Below are positions 59,801 to 64,000 of a DNA stretch of 64,000 nt, piece by piece. The stretch is from Burkholderia pseudomultivorans (GTDB lineage Bacteria; Pseudomonadota; Gammaproteobacteria; Burkholderiales; Burkholderiaceae): NCBI RefSeq assembly GCF_902499075.1, contig NZ_CABVPP010000027.1, positions 23,938 through 87,937 of the forward strand. Direction: 5' to 3'. Under the pieces are notes generated by a model. That model was not told the origin of the DNA. It saw only the letters and a list, made by a program, of their open reading frames with translations, and ran no database searches. Each line of letters starts with the position of its first letter. Position 1 is the stretch's first letter. The position numbers and the translations under genes are program-made.

Positions 59801-60165
59801 ATCTCGTCTACTGCGCGATCGACCCCGACGGGCCGCGCCGCACGCTGTGGTTCGGCAGCGGCGGCGCGTTCGAGCTGACGCCGGTCGCGGCGCCGCTCGA
59901 TCAGCTCGCGCCGCTGGCCGCGCTGTTTCGCGCCGGGCGGCGCATGCCGCTGCGGTTCTTCCCGCGCAGTGCATGGGCGTGCGTCTCCGACGGCGAAGCG
60001 AAGGCCGCGAGCGTGTGGATCAACGAGCGCGTCGTCAGCGAGGCCGACGATCCGGCGATCGCGATCGCATGGCGCGGCGCGCATCCGTCGCTCGACGAGC
60101 CGTTCGGCACGCTGGCGCGGCTCGTGTTCGAGCCGCTCGTCGACCATCTGAAGGAGCTCGCATGA
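56827..60165 (+). CDS. recC: Exodeoxyribonuclease V subunit gamma, RecC
   Basis: A 1112-residue subunit that recognises Chi and scaffolds the RecBCD helicase-nuclease for double-strand break repair. Conserved parts are the start MLQLFYSNRHETLADALLDD, QIIVPSAALRRRLELDIAAR, GVTFSSLTSLRGLPYRVVCL, MDDGVLPSLARADEFDLM, RRDDERNLFLDLLLAARDRL and LELHGTLNRLTPAGQIIYRY. Size is close to the E. coli protein (about 1122). ATG 56827 begins the conserved N terminus; an earlier start at 56656 is less likely. The stop overlaps the recB start by four bases. Confidence 0.96.
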   Translation: MLQLFYSNRHETLADALLDDLAAFPARNGPWAPQQIIVPSAALRRRLELDIAARHGVCANVEFTYLAQWLWTQIGRVLTVPARSPFAPDRLVWRCYRLFAQAADGAPWLASPRLAAYLSASDDAMRYELAHRVATVLDHYLTYRPEWLAAWQAGESVLAGDGAPRGIGDAARDDERWQAALWRALLAELSDSGTPPAHRFLVEARHLDADALARIDWPESVSVFALPTMPPLHIALLRELSRWIDVRVYALNPCREFWFDIVTAAHAEALDAAGRLDYQEVGHPLLAEWGRQTQAQLHMLHELTESAALGDASRFVENPAPTWLARVQNAILELQPEAELGPPPAERGIEVHVCHSLARQLEVLHDRLLAWFDADPSLQPSDVLVAVADLAAAGPLIDAVFGTAGAGGARVPYRITGLPPSQANPVARVLLDWLALPDRQVGAPELVEWLRVDAVAARYGIDANALETVQTWLAAAGARRGLAPVAHDDAAVPAPRHTFADALARLFLGYAMPDGAAPVGAWLPIEAATGSEAELLGRLARFTDDLDGFARRLADAHTPRAWSELFADTLARFFDSGAAYADALAGVRDALDAMLAAMTEGAADEALPAAVVRAGLAAALDDPARGGVPWGGVTFSSLTSLRGLPYRVVCLLGMDDGVLPSLARADEFDLMAVLPKLGDRQRRDDERNLFLDLLLAARDRLLIAYTGRSIRDNAPLPPAALVDELLDHLALVTAGPDAAPDAVDAARRAFIVEHPLQPFAAAYFRPDSALVSYDAERATLASLLAADASRDGPREQPFFAQPLPPEPVEPVAFSEFERFWRHPARALLRARLGIVLADAQAELLDTEPFALDFAGSDALAARVLPLLIESDEARVHDHALRIADASPELPGGATGAVWRDQALGSLSQLASNVRRALADGTERRPFALDIMPAWPDTGQALFGADDAALSRDALGAPLELHGTLNRLTPAGQIIYRYARPSARDYLSAWLAHLVYCAIDPDGPRRTLWFGSGGAFELTPVAAPLDQLAPLAALFRAGRRMPLRFFPRSAWACVSDGEAKAASVWINERVVSEADDPAIAIAWRGAHPSLDEPFGTLARLVFEPLVDHLKELA

Positions 60166-63100
60166 GTGCCGTCACGCAGCCGCAGGCGGCGCTCGAACTC
60201 GATGTATTCGCGTGTCCGCTCGACGGCGTCAACCAGATCGAGGCGTCGGCCGGCACCGGCAAGACCTGGAACATCTGCGCGCTCTACGTGCGCCTGCTGC
60301 TCGAAAAGGACCTCGGCGCGGACCAGATTCTCGTTGTGACCTTCACGAAGGCGGCGACTGCCGAACTGCACGAACGGATCCGCGGGCGGCTCGCGCAGCT
60401 CGCGCACGCGCTCGAGACCGGCGACGACGGCGGCGATCCGTTCATCGTCCGGCTGCTCGACACGACGCTCGGCGACGACGGCGCGCTCGACCCGGAGACG
60501 GCCGCGAAGCGGATCCGCCGCGCGCTGCGCGCGTTCGACCAGGCCGCGATCCATACGATCCACGCGTTCTGCCAGCGCGCGCTGCAGGAAGCGCCGTTCG
60601 CGGCCGCGATGCCGTTCGCGTTCGACATGGAAGCGGACGATGCGGCGCTGCGCTTCGAGCTGGCCGCGGATTTCTGGCGCACGCGCGTCGAGCCGATGGC
60701 CGCGCGCTGGCCCGGTTTCGCGGGCTGGCTCGTCGAATCGGGCGCCGGGCCCGCCGCGCTCGACGCGCAGCTGGCGCGCCGGTTGAAGAAGCCGCTCGCC
60801 GCGCTGCGCTGGGACGGCGTGACCGAACCGGACGATGCGGCCGAAGCCGCCGCCGCCGAATGCTTTGCCGAGGCGGCGCGGCTGTGGGCCGCCGAGCGCG
60901 ATGCGATCGACGCGCTGCTGCGCACCGCGCAGCCGGTGCTGAACCAGCGTTCGCACAAGCCCGACGCGGTGGCCGATGCACTCGGCGCGTGGACCGCGCA
61001 TTTCGCGCAGCGCGACGCGACGGCCGCGCTGCCGAAGGCCGCGCTGAAGCTCACGCGCACCGCGCTCGCGAAGGCGACCAAGAAGGGCGGCGCGACGCCC
61101 GAGCATCCGTTCTTCGAGGTGGCCGACGCGCTCGAAGCGGCGGTCGCGGCCGCCGAGGCCGCGCAGCGCGCGCGCTGGCTCGCGCTGATCGCCGAATGGC
61201 TCGACACCGCGCCGGGCGAGCTGGCCGAGCGCAAGCGCACGCGGCGCGTGGTGTCGTTCGACGACCTGCTCGCGAACCTGTACCACGCGCTGCATGCGCA
61301 TCCGTGGCTCGCCGAGACGCTGCGCGCGCGCTATCCGGCCGCGCTGATCGACGAGTTCCAGGATACCGACCCGCTGCAGTTCGCGATCTTCGACCGGATC
61401 TTCGCGCCGGGCGGGCCGCTGTTTCTCGTCGGCGATCCGAAGCAGGCGATCTACAGCTTCCGCGCGGCGGACCTGCACACGTACCTCAGGGCGCGCGAGC
61501 GCGCGAGCGCGTGCTACACGCTTGCGGTCAACCAGCGCTCGACGCCGTCGATCGTCGAGGCGTGCAACCGCCTGTTCCTGTCGAATCCGCGCGCGTTCGT
61601 GCTCGACGGGCTCGATTACTACGCGGTGCGCGCGGGCACGCGCGTGCGCGCACCGTTCGTCGACGACACCGATCCGGGCCCGGCCGGCGACTTCCGGATC
61701 TGGACGCTGCCGGGCGGCGACGCGACGCTGCTCAAGCGCGATGCGCAGGCGCAGGCCGCGCAGGCGTGTGCGGCCGAAATCGCGCGGCTGATGCGCGGCG
61801 CGCGGGAAGGGCACGCGCGGCTCGGCGACGCGCCGCTGTCGCCGGGCGATATCGCGGTGCTCGTGCAGACGCACCGGCAGGGCAGTCTCGTGAAGCGCGT
61901 GCTTGCCGCGTGGGGCATCGGCAGCGTCGAGCTCGCGCAGGCGTCGGTGTTCTCGACCGGCGACGCCGAGCAGCTCGAGCGCGTGCTCGCGGCGATCGAC
62001 GCGCCGGGCGACCTGCGGCGGCTGCGCGCGGCACTGGCATCCGACTGGTTCGGCCTCGACGCGGCCGCGCTGTGGCGCATGGAGCAGGGCGACGGCGATG
62101 CGCAACGCGACGCGGACGATGGCGGCTCGATCGACGCGATGAGCTGGGTCGAGCGCTTTTCGCGCTATCGCCTGCTGTGGCGCGAGCGCGGCTTCGCGGT
62201 GATGTGGCGCACGTTCACGCGCGAGCTGCGGATCGCCGAGCGGCTGATGTCGGGTGCGGACGGCGAGCGTCGCGTGACCGACATCAACCATCTCGCCGAA
62301 CTCACGCAGGCGCGCGCGTCCGCGCAGCCCGGCATCGCGCCGACGCTGCGCTGGCTCGCCGCGCAGCGGCTCGACGGCGGCGGCGAGGAGGCGCAACTGC
62401 GGCTCGAATCCGATCGCAACCTCGTGCAGATCGTGACGGTGCACAAGTCGAAGGGGCTCGAATACGCGGTCGTGTTCTGTCCGTTCCTGAACGACGGCGG
62501 CTTGCGCGAACCGCCCGCGTCCGGGTTGCCCGACGCGCGCGAATATCACGACGATGCGGGCGACGCGGTGCTGCACTACGGGTGCGACGACGAAGCTGCC
62601 GCGCACGCGGCGCGGCAGGTGCTGCGCGAGCAGGCCGCGGAACGCGCGCGGCTCGTCTACGTCGCGCTCACGCGCGCGGTCTATCGCTGCTATCTCGTCG
62701 CGGGGCCGTACCTGTCGTCGCGTTCGACGCGCGAAGCGCGGCGCAGCGTGCTCAACTGGCTGGTCGCCGGCGCCGGGCAGTCGTTCGACGCGTGGCTCGA
62801 CGAGCCGCCCGACGAAGCCGCGCTCGACGCCGCGTGGCGCGCGCTCGCGGGCGGCCCGGTGAGCGTCGCGCCGCTGCCGGTGCCCGCGCGCCGCGAGCGC
62901 GTCGCGGCCGGGCACGATGCGTCGCAGACGCTCGCGGCACGCCATGCGACGCGCGTGCTGCGCGATGCGTGGCGGATGGCGAGCTTCAGTTCGCTGACCG
63001 CGTCGATGGCGCGCGAGGAAGCGGGCGTCGCGGCAGTGCCGGACGACGATCTGCGGCCCGACCACGATGCGCTGGCGGCGCTCGTGCCGGACGGCGACTT

Positions 63101-63872
63101 CATCGTTGCCGATACGCCGGCCGTCGTGCCGCCCGACGACGACATCCTCGTGTTTCCGCGCGGCGCGGCGGCGGGCGAGTGCCTGCACCGCCTGTTCGAG
63201 CTGAGCCGGTTCACGCAGCCCGACACGTGGCGCGAGGCCGCGCTCGGCGCGCTGCACGACCGCCCGGTCGAGGCCGAGCCGGAACTCGCGGCGCGTCTGC
63301 CCGCGATGATGGTGCGGCTGGTCGACGACGTCGTGCATACCGAGCTCGTGCCGGGCATGCGGCTGGCGGATCTCGACCCGGGCAAGCGTCTCGACGAAAT
63401 GGGCTTCCTGTTTCCGGCGCCGTCGCTCGACCTCGGCGCGCTGCGCCGGCTGCTGGTCGCGCACGGCTATCCGGACGTCGCGCTGGAGGCCGGTACGCTC
63501 GCCGGTTTCATCAAGGGTTTCATCGACATGATCGTCGAACACGACGGCCGGTTCTGGATCGTCGACTGGAAGTCGAACCATCTCGGCAATACACCGGACG
63601 CCTACGGCCCGCGCGCGCTCGACGTCGCGATGGCCGATCACGCGTACCACCTGCAGGCGCTGCTTTATACGGTCGCGCTGCACCGCTATCTGCGCGGGCG
63701 GCTGCCCGATTACGACTACGACACGCATGTCGCGGGCTACCTGTACCTGTTCGTGCGCGGCGTGCGGCCCGGCTGGCGCAGCGGCGGCGAGCCGGCCGGC
63801 GTGCATGCGCGCCGGCCGTCGCGCGAACTCGTCGACGCGCTCGACCGGATGATGGAAGGGGGCCGCGCATGA
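60162..63872 (+). CDS. recB: Exodeoxyribonuclease V subunit beta, RecB
   Basis: A 1236-residue helicase-nuclease. Helicase motifs are Walker A ASAGTGKT (28-35), FDDLLANLYHAL, IDEFQDTDPLQFAIF (Walker B), LVGDPKQAIYSFRAAD, QIVTVHKSKGLEYAVVFCP and VYVALTRAVYRCY. The C-terminal nuclease domain has a His-containing GECLHRLFE (His1009), Asp1122 in FIDMIVEHDGRFW, and VDWKSNHLG (Asp1135, Lys1137), all needed for cleavage. Intact and of usual length. It overlaps recC and recD by four bases each, so the three are translationally coupled. Confidence 0.97.
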   Translation: MSAVTQPQAALELDVFACPLDGVNQIEASAGTGKTWNICALYVRLLLEKDLGADQILVVTFTKAATAELHERIRGRLAQLAHALETGDDGGDPFIVRLLDTTLGDDGALDPETAAKRIRRALRAFDQAAIHTIHAFCQRALQEAPFAAAMPFAFDMEADDAALRFELAADFWRTRVEPMAARWPGFAGWLVESGAGPAALDAQLARRLKKPLAALRWDGVTEPDDAAEAAAAECFAEAARLWAAERDAIDALLRTAQPVLNQRSHKPDAVADALGAWTAHFAQRDATAALPKAALKLTRTALAKATKKGGATPEHPFFEVADALEAAVAAAEAAQRARWLALIAEWLDTAPGELAERKRTRRVVSFDDLLANLYHALHAHPWLAETLRARYPAALIDEFQDTDPLQFAIFDRIFAPGGPLFLVGDPKQAIYSFRAADLHTYLRARERASACYTLAVNQRSTPSIVEACNRLFLSNPRAFVLDGLDYYAVRAGTRVRAPFVDDTDPGPAGDFRIWTLPGGDATLLKRDAQAQAAQACAAEIARLMRGAREGHARLGDAPLSPGDIAVLVQTHRQGSLVKRVLAAWGIGSVELAQASVFSTGDAEQLERVLAAIDAPGDLRRLRAALASDWFGLDAAALWRMEQGDGDAQRDADDGGSIDAMSWVERFSRYRLLWRERGFAVMWRTFTRELRIAERLMSGADGERRVTDINHLAELTQARASAQPGIAPTLRWLAAQRLDGGGEEAQLRLESDRNLVQIVTVHKSKGLEYAVVFCPFLNDGGLREPPASGLPDAREYHDDAGDAVLHYGCDDEAAAHAARQVLREQAAERARLVYVALTRAVYRCYLVAGPYLSSRSTREARRSVLNWLVAGAGQSFDAWLDEPPDEAALDAAWRALAGGPVSVAPLPVPARRERVAAGHDASQTLAARHATRVLRDAWRMASFSSLTASMAREEAGVAAVPDDDLRPDHDALAALVPDGDFIVADTPAVVPPDDDILVFPRGAAAGECLHRLFELSRFTQPDTWREAALGALHDRPVEAEPELAARLPAMMVRLVDDVVHTELVPGMRLADLDPGKRLDEMGFLFPAPSLDLGALRRLLVAHGYPDVALEAGTLAGFIKGFIDMIVEHDGRFWIVDWKSNHLGNTPDAYGPRALDVAMADHAYHLQALLYTVALHRYLRGRLPDYDYDTHVAGYLYLFVRGVRPGWRSGGEPAGVHARRPSRELVDALDRMMEGGRA

Positions 63873-64000
63873 ACGCGTCGGACGATACGCTCGAATTCAC
63901 CGGCGGCCTCGTTGCGCGGCTGCCGGAGCCGGCGGATTTCGGCATCGCGCTCGCCGAAGGGTTTGCGCGCCGCATCGGCGATCTCGCGCGGCGCGCGGGC
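63869..64000 (+). CDS. recD: Exodeoxyribonuclease V subunit alpha, RecD, cut by window end
   Basis: Only the first 44 codons are present, reading MNASDDTLEFTGGLVARLPE then FGIALAEGFARRIGDLARRA. No helicase motif is reached. The assignment rests on position: the ATG overlaps the recB stop in an ATGA, and recC-recB-recD is the standard order in beta-proteobacteria. Confidence 0.85.
   Translation, partial: MNASDDTLEFTGGLVARLPEPADFGIALAEGFARRIGDLARRAG

Overview
The window is high-GC, densely coded proteobacterial chromosome. Gene content points to the genus Burkholderia, most likely the B. cepacia complex: a hopanoid side-chain cluster hpnIJKL, an aru-type two-subunit arginine N-succinyltransferase operon, recBCD, a MuxABC/MdtABC-type RND pump and a type VI secretion effector cassette. 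This is inferred from gene families and codon use; no rRNA marker is present. No rRNA, tRNA, CRISPR array or transposase gene was found.

Layout. 1-3 kb: end of pyridoxal kinase pdxY, an exported alpha/beta hydrolase and a luciferase-like monooxygenase. 3.6-9 kb: hpnI-hpnJ-hpnK-hpnL, which build the composite head group of bacteriohopanepolyols, then a BamE-like lipoprotein. 9.2-23.2 kb: an arginine uptake and catabolism block. It holds hisQ-hisM-hisP, an ArgR-type AraC regulator, astC-aruF-astA-astD-astB-astE and a periplasmic binding protein. This block is interrupted at 12.6-14.8 kb by a foreign-looking cassette bounded by two 97-bp inverted repeats. The cassette encodes a PAAR protein, a Tae4-family peptidoglycan amidase and a small membrane protein that probably gives immunity.

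23.3-30.3 kb: an HDOD protein and a PAS/degenerate GGDEF/EAL protein in one operon, an exported peroxiredoxin, an NAD(P)-binding SDR, a NYN/OST-HTH protein and a glyoxalase-fold protein. 30.4-38.3 kb: the RND operon (adaptor, then two inner-membrane pumps, no outer-membrane channel). 38.5-41.3 kb: an IclR regulator, an orphan promoter/terminator pair that looks like a small RNA gene, and a two-gene unit behind a Fur box. The latter encodes a colicin V-like microcin precursor and a small membrane protein (candidate immunity).

41.3-48.6 kb: a Tat-exported PhoX-like phosphatase, amtB, two small envelope proteins, an Rrf2 regulator paired with an SDR through two matching palindromes, and a cysteine dioxygenase divergent from an Lrp/AsnC regulator with an Lrp-like operator. 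48.6-52.5 kb: the ferric iron transporter fbpABC with a Fur box. 52.7-56.6 kb: an amino-acid permease behind a perfect 28-bp palindrome, and a FUSC-family transporter. 56.8-64 kb: recC-recB-recD, running off the right end.

The two most interesting systems are the inverted-repeat-bounded T6SS cassette (12.6-14.8 kb) and the iron-regulated microcin pair (40.0-40.9 kb). Both appear to be interbacterial antagonism modules placed between housekeeping genes.
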